This document shows, piece by piece, positions 16,740 through 23,721 of a DNA stretch of 64,000 nt. Position 1 is the first letter of the stretch. The number at the start of each line of letters is the position of its first letter. This DNA comes from Stomatobaculum sp. F0698. Its GTDB lineage: Bacteria; Bacillota; Clostridia; Lachnospirales; Lachnospiraceae. Under the pieces are notes generated by a model. The model was not told the DNA's origin. It ran no database searches and saw nothing but the letters and a program-made list of their open reading frames with translations. The DNA is taken from assembly GCF_030644385.1 (NCBI RefSeq), contig NZ_CP130060.1, positions 372,001-436,000 of the forward strand. The letters are read 5' to 3'. The translations under genes and the position numbers were made by a program.

Positions 16740-17948
16740 ATGCAAACAGTAAAGCTTGATATGTATCAGGCGCTCGCAGTCGCAGTCGTCATGCTGCTCA
16801 TCGGACGCGAATTGGTCGCACGGATTGAGTTTCTCCGTCGCTACTGCATCCCGGCACCCGTTGTCGGCGGCCTTGTGTTCGCAATCGCGCATGCGGTGCT
16901 CCGCGGCACGGGCGTCATGGAGTTCGACATGGACGTCACCCTGCAGAAGGTCTTCATGACCGCATTCTTCTGTTCGGTCGGTTATATGGCAGCCTTCGGC
17001 ATGCTGAAGAAGGGCGGAATCGGCGTGATTCTGTTCCTCGGAGTCTCTGCCGCAATGTGCATCATCCAGGACTTGGTCGGCGCAGTCGGCGCAAAGGCCT
17101 TCGGTCTGGATCCGCGCATCGGTCTCGCAATGGGCTCCATTCCGCTGGTCGGCGGACACGGAACCGCAGGTTCCTGGGGCCCCTTCCTCGAGAATCTCGG
17201 CGTTGCAAACGCAACCACGGTCGCGGTCGCGGCGGCTACCTACGGCCTGATTTCCGGCTGCATGATGGGCGGCCCGATTGCTTACGGCAAGATTAAGAAG
17301 TACGGCCTGAAGTCGAAAGAGCTCAAGGATACGCACAAGACCGCAACAGTCGATGTCTCCGCAGACACCGAGGCGCTCGATGAGAACAACATTCTGAACG
17401 CAGCGCTCTACATTGTCGTCGCGGTCGGCGCGGGAACCGTTGTCTCCTTCTTCATCGGCAAGGTGCTCACCATGCCGGCTTACATCGGCGCAATGATCGT
17501 CGGCGCCATCATCCGCAACATCCAGGAGGCGCGCAAGGTCAAGATGCCGATGGGCGAGATGAATGCGCTCGGCAATGTCTGCCTCTCGCTCTTCCTCGCA
17601 CTTGCAATGTGCAACCTGAAGCTCTGGCAGCTTATCGACCTTGCGGTTCCGATGATTGTCATCCTTCTGCTTGAGACGGTTGTCATGTGGTTCTATGCAT
17701 CCTTCGTGGTCTTCAACATCATGGGCAGAGACTACGATGCGGCTACCATTTCGTCCGGCTTCTGCGGCTTCGGTATGGGCGCTACCCCGAACGCAATGGC
17801 AAACATGCAGGCAATCACGAACATCTACGGACCGGCACCGGTCGCATTCATGATTGTTCCGCTGGTCGGTTCGCTCTTCATCGACTTCGTGAACGGCCTG
17901 ATTATCACGGGCTTCGCAGGTTTCCTGACGAGCTTCTTCCACCTGTAA
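16740..17948 (+). CDS. gltS: Sodium/glutamate symporter
   Basis: 402 residues with about ten TM helices in two inverted halves, typical of the ESS/GltS family. The glycine-rich re-entrant motifs are visible: GSIPLVGGHGTAGSWG in the first half and SSGFCGFGMGATPNAMANM in the second. It imports glutamate with sodium. ATG 16740 is preceded by AAGGAGG; the frame extends seven codons upstream without a better site. It lies just downstream of the GlnK/GlnL-like pair and upstream of gdhA, so import and first catabolic step are adjacent. Codon bias indicates high expression. Confidence 0.95.
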   Translation: MQTVKLDMYQALAVAVVMLLIGRELVARIEFLRRYCIPAPVVGGLVFAIAHAVLRGTGVMEFDMDVTLQKVFMTAFFCSVGYMAAFGMLKKGGIGVILFLGVSAAMCIIQDLVGAVGAKAFGLDPRIGLAMGSIPLVGGHGTAGSWGPFLENLGVANATTVAVAAATYGLISGCMMGGPIAYGKIKKYGLKSKELKDTHKTATVDVSADTEALDENNILNAALYIVVAVGAGTVVSFFIGKVLTMPAYIGAMIVGAIIRNIQEARKVKMPMGEMNALGNVCLSLFLALAMCNLKLWQLIDLAVPMIVILLLETVVMWFYASFVVFNIMGRDYDAATISSGFCGFGMGATPNAMANMQAITNIYGPAPVAFMIVPLVGSLFIDFVNGLIITGFAGFLTSFFHL

Positions 17949-17969
17949 GAGAGAAGACAGGACTTTGGA

Positions 17970-18003
17970 ATAGGCGACAAGCAACCCGGTGCGAGTCGCC
18001 TAT
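17970..18003 (+). other. Hairpin between gltS and gdhA
   Basis: A 9-bp perfect stem ATAGGCGAC/GTCGCCTAT encloses a 16-nt loop. There is no T run, so it may be a weak 3' end or RNA-stability element rather than an intrinsic terminator. Confidence 0.4.
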
Positions 18004-18044
18004 CGTTATATACAATAACCAAAGTGAGAAGACTGATAGCAAAG

Positions 18045-18073
18045 TTACCGGAAAAGTGTTACAATGGTATCAT
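18045..18073 (+). promoter_or_regulatory. Possible gdhA promoter
   Basis: TTACCG (18045-18050), a 17-bp spacer and TATCAT (18068-18073). An overlapping TACAAT at 18060 is an alternative -10. Confidence 0.4.
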
Positions 18074-18149
18074 CGTGAGCGGGGAATCTATTGAAAAACC
18101 TGCCACATAACGTTTTGTATCATTTTATTTTCTGTAGGAGGAAAGTGAC

Positions 18150-19514
18150 ATGAGCAAGTTGAATCCGTACATTGAGAGAGTCATTGCCGAGGTCAAGGCA
18201 AAGAACGCGCACGAGCCGGAGTTCTGCCAGACGGTCGAGGAGGTTTTCTCTTCGCTGAGCCCGCTGGTCGACGCACATCCGGAGTATGAGAAGAACGCTA
18301 TTCTCGAGAGAATGGTCGAGCCGGAGCGTGTCATCATGTTCCGTGTTCCGTGGGAGGATGACAAGGGCAACATGCATGTGAACCGCGGCTACCGCGTCCA
18401 GTTCTCGAGCGTGATCGGACCCTACAAGGGCGGCCTTCGTTTCGCTCCGAGCGTAAACCTTTCCATCATCAAGTTCCTCGGCTTTGAGCAGACCTTTAAG
18501 GATTCGCTCACCACGCTTCCGATCGGCGGCGCTAAGGGTGGTTCCGACTTCGATCCGAACGGCAAGAGCGATGCCGAGATTCAGAGATTCTGCCGTTCCT
18601 TCATGGAAGGCCTGTTCCGCTTCATCGGACCGGATGTCGACTGCCCGGCAGGCGACCTCGGTGTCGGCGGCCGTGAGATCGGCTACATGTTCGGCGCTTG
18701 GAGAAGACTGACTTCCTCCTATGCAAACGGTGCTCTCTCCGGTAAGGACCCGCTGTTCGGCGGCTCCGCATTCCGTCCGGAGGCAACCGGCTTCGGTGCT
18801 GTCTACTACCTCGAGGAGGTTCTGAAGCACGAGAAGGATGAGATGAAGGGCAAGAGAGTCGCACTTGCAGGCTTCGGTAACGTCGCATGGGGCGTTGCTA
18901 CCAAGCTCGCTGAGCTCGGCGCTAAGGCAGTTACCCTGTCCGGCCCGGACGGCTACATCTACGATCCGGACGGCGTTACGACCAAGGAGAAGATCGACTT
19001 CCTGCTTGAGATGAGATCCTCCGGCCGCAACAAGGTTCAGGATTACGCAGATAAGTTCGGCGTTCAGTTCTTCGCAGGCGAGAAGCCGTGGGGCCAGAAG
19101 GATGTCGACATCGTGATGCCGTGCGCAACGCAGAACGACGTTGATATCAACGAGGCAAAGAAGATTGTCGCGAACGGCATCAAGTACTACATCGAAGTTG
19201 CGAACATGCCGACCACGAACGAGGCTCTGAAGTATCTCCTTGAGCAGAAGAACATGATCGTTGCTCCGTCCAAGGCGGTCAACGCAGGCGGTGTTTCCGT
19301 CTCCGCACTCGAGATGTCTCAGAACTCCGAGAGACTCTTCTGGGACGGCGAGGAAGTCGACAAGTGGCTGCACAAGATCATGAAGGGCATCCACGACGGC
19401 TCCGCAGCTGCAGCTGAGCGCTACGGCCTTGGCTACGACCTCGTTGCAGGCGCTAACCTTGTCGGATTCGAGAAGGTTGCAGACGCTATGATTAAGCAGG
19501 GTCGCGCACTGTAA
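18150..19514 (+). CDS. gdhA: Glutamate dehydrogenase, NADP-type family
   Basis: 454 residues, the length of the hexameric 50-kDa glutamate dehydrogenases that interconvert glutamate with 2-oxoglutarate and ammonia. Conserved segments include GPYKGGLRF with the substrate lysine, PIGGAKGGSDF with the catalytic lysine region, PAGDLGVGGREIGYM with the catalytic Asp, and the Rossmann motif ALAGFGNVAWG. Cofactor preference cannot be fixed by eye. The start follows GTAGGAGG. Placement after gltS, and before a 2-hydroxyacid dehydrogenase, suggests a glutamate-utilising block. Strong codon bias; a strong terminator follows. Confidence 0.95.
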   Translation: MSKLNPYIERVIAEVKAKNAHEPEFCQTVEEVFSSLSPLVDAHPEYEKNAILERMVEPERVIMFRVPWEDDKGNMHVNRGYRVQFSSVIGPYKGGLRFAPSVNLSIIKFLGFEQTFKDSLTTLPIGGAKGGSDFDPNGKSDAEIQRFCRSFMEGLFRFIGPDVDCPAGDLGVGGREIGYMFGAWRRLTSSYANGALSGKDPLFGGSAFRPEATGFGAVYYLEEVLKHEKDEMKGKRVALAGFGNVAWGVATKLAELGAKAVTLSGPDGYIYDPDGVTTKEKIDFLLEMRSSGRNKVQDYADKFGVQFFAGEKPWGQKDVDIVMPCATQNDVDINEAKKIVANGIKYYIEVANMPTTNEALKYLLEQKNMIVAPSKAVNAGGVSVSALEMSQNSERLFWDGEEVDKWLHKIMKGIHDGSAAAAERYGLGYDLVAGANLVGFEKVADAMIKQGRAL

Positions 19515-19535
19515 GTCTAAGTTAACAAAACCGAG

Positions 19536-19567
19536 GCGGCCGGAAACCAGTTTCCGGCCGCTTTTTT
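19536..19567 (+). terminator. Rho-independent terminator of gdhA
   Basis: A 12-bp stem GCGGCCGGAAAC and its complement, followed by TTTTTT. Confidence 0.9.
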
Positions 19568-19597
19568 CTAAGAACCCAACACAGGAGGAAAGAAACG

Positions 19598-20545
19598 ATG
19601 AAGTGCCTGATTACAGACGCTGTTTATCCCGGCATTGCCGAGGAGCTGAAGAAGTTCATGGACATTAAGACTTCCGACGGGAAGCCGCTCTCCAAGGAAG
19701 AGATGATTCGCGAGATCGCGGATGCGGATGTGCTCATCATGCGCGTCGATCCGAAGATTGACCGCGATGTTCTGGATGCCGCAAAGAACTTGAAGGCAAT
19801 CGGCGTCTGCGCTGTCGGTCTGAACCACGTTGATCTGGAGTACGCGAAGGAGAAGGGCATTCAGGTCTTCAACGCACCGGGCCTCAACGCAAATGCGGTT
19901 GCGGAGCTCACGATCTCCAAGATGCTGGACATCTCCCGCCACACGATCCCGGCAAACCAGGACGTCAAGGTGAACCACATCTGGGATAAGTACAAGTATG
20001 TCGGCAGAGAACTGCGCGGCAAGACCCTCGGTGTGATGGGCTTCGGCCGCATCGGCCGCCGTGTCGCCGAGCTTGCAAAGGCGTTCGGCATGGACATTGT
20101 CGCTTACGATCCCTTCCTGAAGCCCGAGGACTTTGAGCGCGAGGGCGCAAAGGGCATGGGCATCGACGAGCTCATCAGAGTTTCCGACTTCATCTCCCTG
20201 CACATTCCGCTGACCCCGGAGACCAAGGACCTCTTCAACAAGAAGTCCATCGCCGAGATGAAGGACGGCGCGGTTGTTCTCAACATGAGCCGCGGCGGCA
20301 TTGTCAACGAGCAGGATATGTACGAGGCACTCTGCGAGGGCAGAATCGGCGGCTATGCTGCGGATGTTATGGAGAACGAGCTCGCAGGCAGCGGCCTGAG
20401 CGGCAACGACGAGTTCCAGAGCCCGCTCTTCTCCTGCGACAACTTTGTCATCAGCCCCCACATCGGTGCGCAGACGGTCGACGCTTCGAGAGACATCGGC
20501 CTCCACATCATCGAGAAGGTCAAAGAGGTTATGAACCTCAAGTAA
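19598..20545 (+). CDS. D-isomer-specific 2-hydroxyacid dehydrogenase
   Basis: 315 residues. NAD-binding Rossmann motif GFGRIGRRVAE near residue 148; catalytic Arg in NMSRGGIVNE, Glu in DVMENE and His in SPHIGAQT. The family reduces 2-oxoacids to D-2-hydroxyacids (D-lactate, D-3-phosphoglycerate, (R)-2-hydroxyglutarate and others). There is no ACT domain, which argues against a full-length serine-pathway SerA. Directly after gdhA, 2-oxoglutarate is an attractive substrate, giving (R)-2-hydroxyglutarate, but this is inference from neighbourhood. The start follows AGGAGGAAAGAAACG. It has its own terminator. Confidence 0.9.
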   Translation: MKCLITDAVYPGIAEELKKFMDIKTSDGKPLSKEEMIREIADADVLIMRVDPKIDRDVLDAAKNLKAIGVCAVGLNHVDLEYAKEKGIQVFNAPGLNANAVAELTISKMLDISRHTIPANQDVKVNHIWDKYKYVGRELRGKTLGVMGFGRIGRRVAELAKAFGMDIVAYDPFLKPEDFEREGAKGMGIDELIRVSDFISLHIPLTPETKDLFNKKSIAEMKDGAVVLNMSRGGIVNEQDMYEALCEGRIGGYAADVMENELAGSGLSGNDEFQSPLFSCDNFVISPHIGAQTVDASRDIGLHIIEKVKEVMNLK

Positions 20546-20571
20546 GAGTTCATACGGGTTTTACAGACAAG

Positions 20572-20605
20572 ACAGCTGTCCGCATGCGCGGGCAGCTGTT
20601 TTTTT
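20572..20605 (+). terminator. Rho-independent terminator of the hydroxyacid dehydrogenase gene
   Basis: A 12-bp stem ACAGCTGTCCGC with one G-U pair, an ATGC loop and a run of seven T. Confidence 0.9.
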
Positions 20606-21044
20606 ATTTGTGTTATAGGACAAAAAGAGTTGGTAAAAAGGGCTTGGCATGTAAACCTGTGTCCTTGCGCGATACTTTGTACGAAAAGCGGAAGAAGCAG
20701 CCGGATCTTCGAGGTGGGCTGAGAGGCCTGCTATGTTGCACCCGAAGCAGAAGTGTGTAATCCGGTGTAAATACAAAATGACAACCAGGCTCAAGCGGCG
20801 GAGCGGGAAGCACAGAGATAAGCAAAGAAATCGGTATGCGGAGCGTAAATAGAAAACAAGCAAAATGAACAGCGAAATGAGGCGGGAAGAAAAGCCGGAG
20901 ACCAAGGGCTGTAAGGCCGCCGAAAAAGGACGGCATGTACACAGGAAATTCAAAAAAATATTTCAAAAAAGATGTTACAATGCAGTAACCAATCGGAGAC
21001 GCTTGCGTCTTAATCTATAGAGAAGCAAAACGGGGGAAGTTTGC
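20606..21044. other. Gene-free stretch before the sigma factor gene
   Basis: About 440 bases with no supported gene. Two overlapping minus-strand frames (20561-20953 and 20613-20966) have Cys/Phe/Leu-rich, low-complexity products, no good ribosome site and run through the preceding terminator, so I do not call them. Base usage differs from the flanks (more A/G on plus). A TACAAT at 20976 may be the -10 of the sigma gene, but no matching -35 is clear. Confidence 0.5.
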
Positions 21045-21605
21045 ATGACGGAACAGGAGTTACTCGCGCTCTACGAGCAGCGGGATCAGAGAGCAATACT
21101 GGAGACAGAGGCCGAGTACGGCCGCTATCTGGCGAAGGTCGCCGCTTCGGTGCTCTCCTCGCGAGAGGATGTGGAGGAATGCCTGAATGACACCTGGCTC
21201 AGGGCGTGGAACAGCATACCGCCTGAAAAGCCGCAGTTTTTTCGGGCCTACTTAAGCCGCATTGTCAAGAATTTGGCACTCAGTCTGTTTCGGAAACAGC
21301 ACGCAGAGAAACGCTGCAACGAGAACTTTCAGCTTGCGCTGGACGAACTCGACGAGGACATACTCCCGGCCGTTGAGAGCACGGAGGAGGCGGTGGATCG
21401 AAACCGTCTCAGCGCCTGCATCGACCGCTTCTTGGAGACACTCCCGAAAAAACAGCGCATACTCTTTGTGCGGCGCTACTTCTACACCGATTCCATCAAG
21501 GAGCTTGCGCTCCGGCAAGGCATGAGCGAAAGTGCGGTCAAGGTGAGCTTACACCGAATCCGCAAAAATCTGGAACTCGTGTTGAGAGAGGAGGAATTTC
21601 TTTGA
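21045..21605 (+). CDS. ECF-type RNA polymerase sigma factor
   Basis: 186 residues with sigma region 2 (DVEECLNDTWLRAWNSIPP ending in the -10 recognition helix) and region 4 (LPKKQRILFVRRYFYTDSI then the helix-turn-helix MSESAVKVSLHRIRKNL). No region 1 or 3, so it is an ECF-like group IV factor. The start follows CGGGGGAAG. The stop overlaps a TTG start of an RsiV-like anti-sigma gene, giving a coupled sigma/anti-sigma pair. In the RsiV group the partner is released after binding an outside signal such as lysozyme. Confidence 0.92.
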   Translation: MTEQELLALYEQRDQRAILETEAEYGRYLAKVAASVLSSREDVEECLNDTWLRAWNSIPPEKPQFFRAYLSRIVKNLALSLFRKQHAEKRCNENFQLALDELDEDILPAVESTEEAVDRNRLSACIDRFLETLPKKQRILFVRRYFYTDSIKELALRQGMSESAVKVSLHRIRKNLELVLREEEFL

Positions 21606-22497
21606 AGAGTCTGGACATCATGGAGGCTATTTCCGACATCTCCGAACGCTGGTTGAAGAGGCAGCGGAGACAAGCGACATTCTGCCGATGCGCGAAGGGG
21701 AGTTGGAGAATGTTGCACCGAAGAAGTTAAGACCGCTGAGACGGCACCGCTTGCGGAACATACTCGGCGTGGCGGCAAGTCTCGCAATCATCAGTGCGGT
21801 GCTGCCGAACCTCAATCGCAGCACGGCCTATGCGCTGCAGAATCTGCCCATTGCCGGCGCCTACTTTAAGCTGGTCACGGTGCGGGATTACACCCTCGCG
21901 GAGGGCGACCGCACGGCGACGGTGAAGATAGGAGAAGTGCAGCTTGAGACCGAGAAGGGCAACTCCGCGGAGCGGGCGCAGAAGAGTGCCGAAGAAGTCA
22001 ACGCGGCAATTCAGCGCATCACGGAAGAAGAGATTGCAGCCTTCCGAGAAGAGCTGGGAAGCGAGGGCTTCTCGAATTTGGAAATTACAACGGAAGTTGT
22101 GACAGACAACGAGAATTGGTACTCGGTCTGTTTGACCCAACTCTCTCAGAGCGCGGACAGCGCCGAGAATCTGCACTATTTCACGATACGGAAGCGCGAC
22201 GGCAAGCTGATGGCGCTCCGTGATTTGTTTGCGCCCGGCAGCGATTACCGAAAAAGCGTAAGTGAGGAAATCAAGCGGCAGATGCGGGAGGAAATGGCAC
22301 AGAACCCCGAAAAGGTATACTGGTTGGATACCGACGGCGTCGGAAACGAATTTACGGAGATTTCGGAGCAGCAGAGTTTTTACATCAACCGTGACGGGAA
22401 ACTGGTCATTTGTTTTGATGAAGGCGATATTGCCCCGATGTCCATGGGAAGCCTACAATTTGTGATGCCCGAAGCGTTAAGCGGGCTCACAATGTAA
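21602..22497 (+). CDS. RsiV-like anti-sigma factor, DUF3298 ectodomain, with an apparent frameshift near 21657
   Basis: The main frame (21658-22497) encodes an acidic lead-in, one TM helix (NILGVAASLAIISAVLP) and an ectodomain ending in a DUF3298-like region (LRDLFAPGSDYRKSV), as in RsiV. The family's N-terminal sigma-binding segment is present but in another frame: from TTG 21602, which overlaps the sigma stop and sits eight bases after GAGAGGAGG, one reads KSLDIMEAISDISERWLK. The two parts join logically (WL-E-EAAETSDILPM) only if one base is added near 21657. As written, the upstream frame stops at 21728-21730, and the first ATG of the main frame (21688) has no ribosome site. Either a sequence error or a real inactivation or phase-variable change. 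Confidence 0.7.
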
Positions 22498-22575
22498 ATC
22501 CGGAAGAAAGGAGGACATGCCTACGAGATAAACGAAGCAGTCACAAAAAAGAGAAGCACAACCCCCAAATAAGAT

Positions 22576-22609
22576 CGAGCGCTCTCCCCCGAGCGCTCGG
22601 TTTTTATTT
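22576..22609 (+). terminator. Rho-independent terminator of the sigma/anti-sigma operon
   Basis: Stem CGAGCGCTC/GAGCGCTCG with a six-base loop, then TTTTTATTTG. Confidence 0.88.
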
Positions 22610-22660
22610 GTCTTTTTTTCGCTTGCGGGCATTCGGGAGCGCTCTGCGCCGGGCAAATGT

Positions 22661-22688
22661 TTGCATTGACGAAATTGCGATATATAAT
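22661..22688 (+). promoter_or_regulatory. Promoter of the type VII secretion locus
   Basis: -35 TTGCAT (22661-22666), a 16-bp spacer and a perfect -10 TATAAT (22683-22688). Confidence 0.65.
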
Positions 22689-22696
22689 TACTATAG

Positions 22697-22709
22697 TATC
22701 GAAACGATA
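22697..22709. promoter_or_regulatory. Inverted repeat at the type VII transcription start (candidate operator)
   Basis: TATCG-AAA-CGATA (5+3+5) begins eight bases after the -10 box and would overlap the transcription start. Confidence 0.35.
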
Positions 22710-22747
22710 TCAAAACAGCGGAAGGACGGAGAGGAGCAGCGTGTGCC

Positions 22748-23188
22748 ATGGATGAACTGCATTTGAATCCCGCGACTTTGCGGGAGCGCGCGTACGAGGC
22801 AGAACAGGCCCATACGGATCGGCATCCGGAACTCGACTTATTCAGCGAAGCCTCGGCGGAAAAGAGCGCGCTGCAGCGGGCGGAAAAGCGCGCGGCGCGG
22901 GAAGAACTTCGGGTATCGCTTCGTTTTATGCCAAAAGAGGCACAGGATAGTGAGGCGAATCTACGGGCAAAGACAGAGGCGGAACAGCTCTTTGCGCTGC
23001 CGTTACAGTCCGGCGGGCTGCGGGACGGGAAGACCTTTGCCGATGCCGAGCCGGTGAGTGCGGCGCTCATCGCTCTTTTTGCGCTGCTCGGATTTGGCCT
23101 TGCCTGGTTCATGCGGGGAAAAAGCCGCAAAGATGCCGAGGACAGTGTGCGCACGGACCCGGCAGAGCGTGAGGAAGCAGAGGGGTAA
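22748..23188 (+). CDS. EssA-like type VII secretion protein
   Basis: 146 residues. The N-terminal part has the short pattern seen in EssA proteins: LNPATLRERA, then a Glu/His-rich stretch and LDLFSE. A variable charged region follows, and a single C-terminal TM helix (about residues 102-120) ends in a charged tail. It is first in the locus, just upstream of the WXG100 gene. EssA is a small membrane component of T7SSb machines in Firmicutes. Sequence similarity is weak, so the name rests on pattern, size, topology and position. The ATG is 12 bases after GGAG. Confidence 0.65.
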   Translation: MDELHLNPATLRERAYEAEQAHTDRHPELDLFSEASAEKSALQRAEKRAAREELRVSLRFMPKEAQDSEANLRAKTEAEQLFALPLQSGGLRDGKTFADAEPVSAALIALFALLGFGLAWFMRGKSRKDAEDSVRTDPAEREEAEG

Positions 23189-23231
23189 AGAGAATAAAGT
23201 AAAATAATAGAAACTATAATTGATAAAAGCA

Positions 23232-23260
23232 TTGACTTTAGTAAACTTAATTGATACAAT
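23232..23260 (+). promoter_or_regulatory. Strong promoter of the WXG100 gene
   Basis: -35 TTGACT (23232-23237), a 17-bp spacer and -10 TACAAT (23255-23260). Confidence 0.75.
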
Positions 23261-23302
23261 CGCGTTGTAACAGTGAACAGAAGCCACGAGAGGAGTATAC
23301 GA

Positions 23303-23596
23303 ATGACAGGTCAGATTCGCATCACACCGGAGGCAATGCGCGGAAGAGCCGGGGAGTTTCGGGCGGCGAGAGAGAACTTTCTGAATGTGGTTCAGAGCAT
23401 GAGTAACTTAATCGGCACCCTGCGTGAAGAGTGGGAGGGACAGGCGAGCGAAAAGTTCGCGGAACAGTTTGAGGCGCTACGTCCTTCGTTCAACGAAATG
23501 GGAGAACTCATCGAGAGCATTGCAAAGCAGTGTGACGGCGTGGCCGATGCGACGCAGGCACTGGATGAGGAGATGGCGGCAAAATTTATCTCCTGA
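23303..23596 (+). CDS. WXG100-family type VII secretion substrate (EsxA-like)
   Basis: 97 residues, two helices joined by the W44-E45-G46 turn (EEWEGQASEKF), the size and plan of WXG100 proteins that are exported as helical-hairpin dimers by the EssC motor. I see no YxxxD/E motif after the second helix. ATG 23303 follows GAGAGGAG; the ten codons upstream in frame are unlikely to be used. It has its own promoter and a terminator hairpin right after it, so it can be made in excess of the machine components. Confidence 0.92.
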   Translation: MTGQIRITPEAMRGRAGEFRAARENFLNVVQSMSNLIGTLREEWEGQASEKFAEQFEALRPSFNEMGELIESIAKQCDGVADATQALDEEMAAKFIS

Positions 23597-23603
23597 CGGA
23601 GAG

Positions 23604-23631
23604 GGAGGGGGCGGGAGTCCCCTCCTTTTTT
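23604..23631 (+). terminator. Partial terminator between the WXG100 gene and the rest of the locus
   Basis: Stem GGAGGGG/CCCCTCC with an eight-base loop followed by TTTTTT. It would let most transcripts end after the WXG100 gene. Confidence 0.7.
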
Positions 23632-23721
23632 ACCGAAGGAGAAGCGGTATACGAATCGAGGTAAGCGCTCGGCGAACGCAACAACAGTCGTGCGGGGACA
23701 GCGTAGAACAAAGGGGGAGAG

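Noticed and set aside
16536..17984. Long minus-strand frame opposite gltS, and similar ones opposite gdhA (18120-19394), the PBP gene (41875-43794) and pepF (56785-58326)
   Set aside because: All lie antisense to clearly recognised genes with high codon bias. Their His/Asp/Arg-rich products match no family, so they are shadows.
20561..20966. Two overlapping minus-strand frames before the sigma factor gene
   Set aside because: No ribosome site, unusual composition, overlap with the upstream terminator, and no recognisable family.
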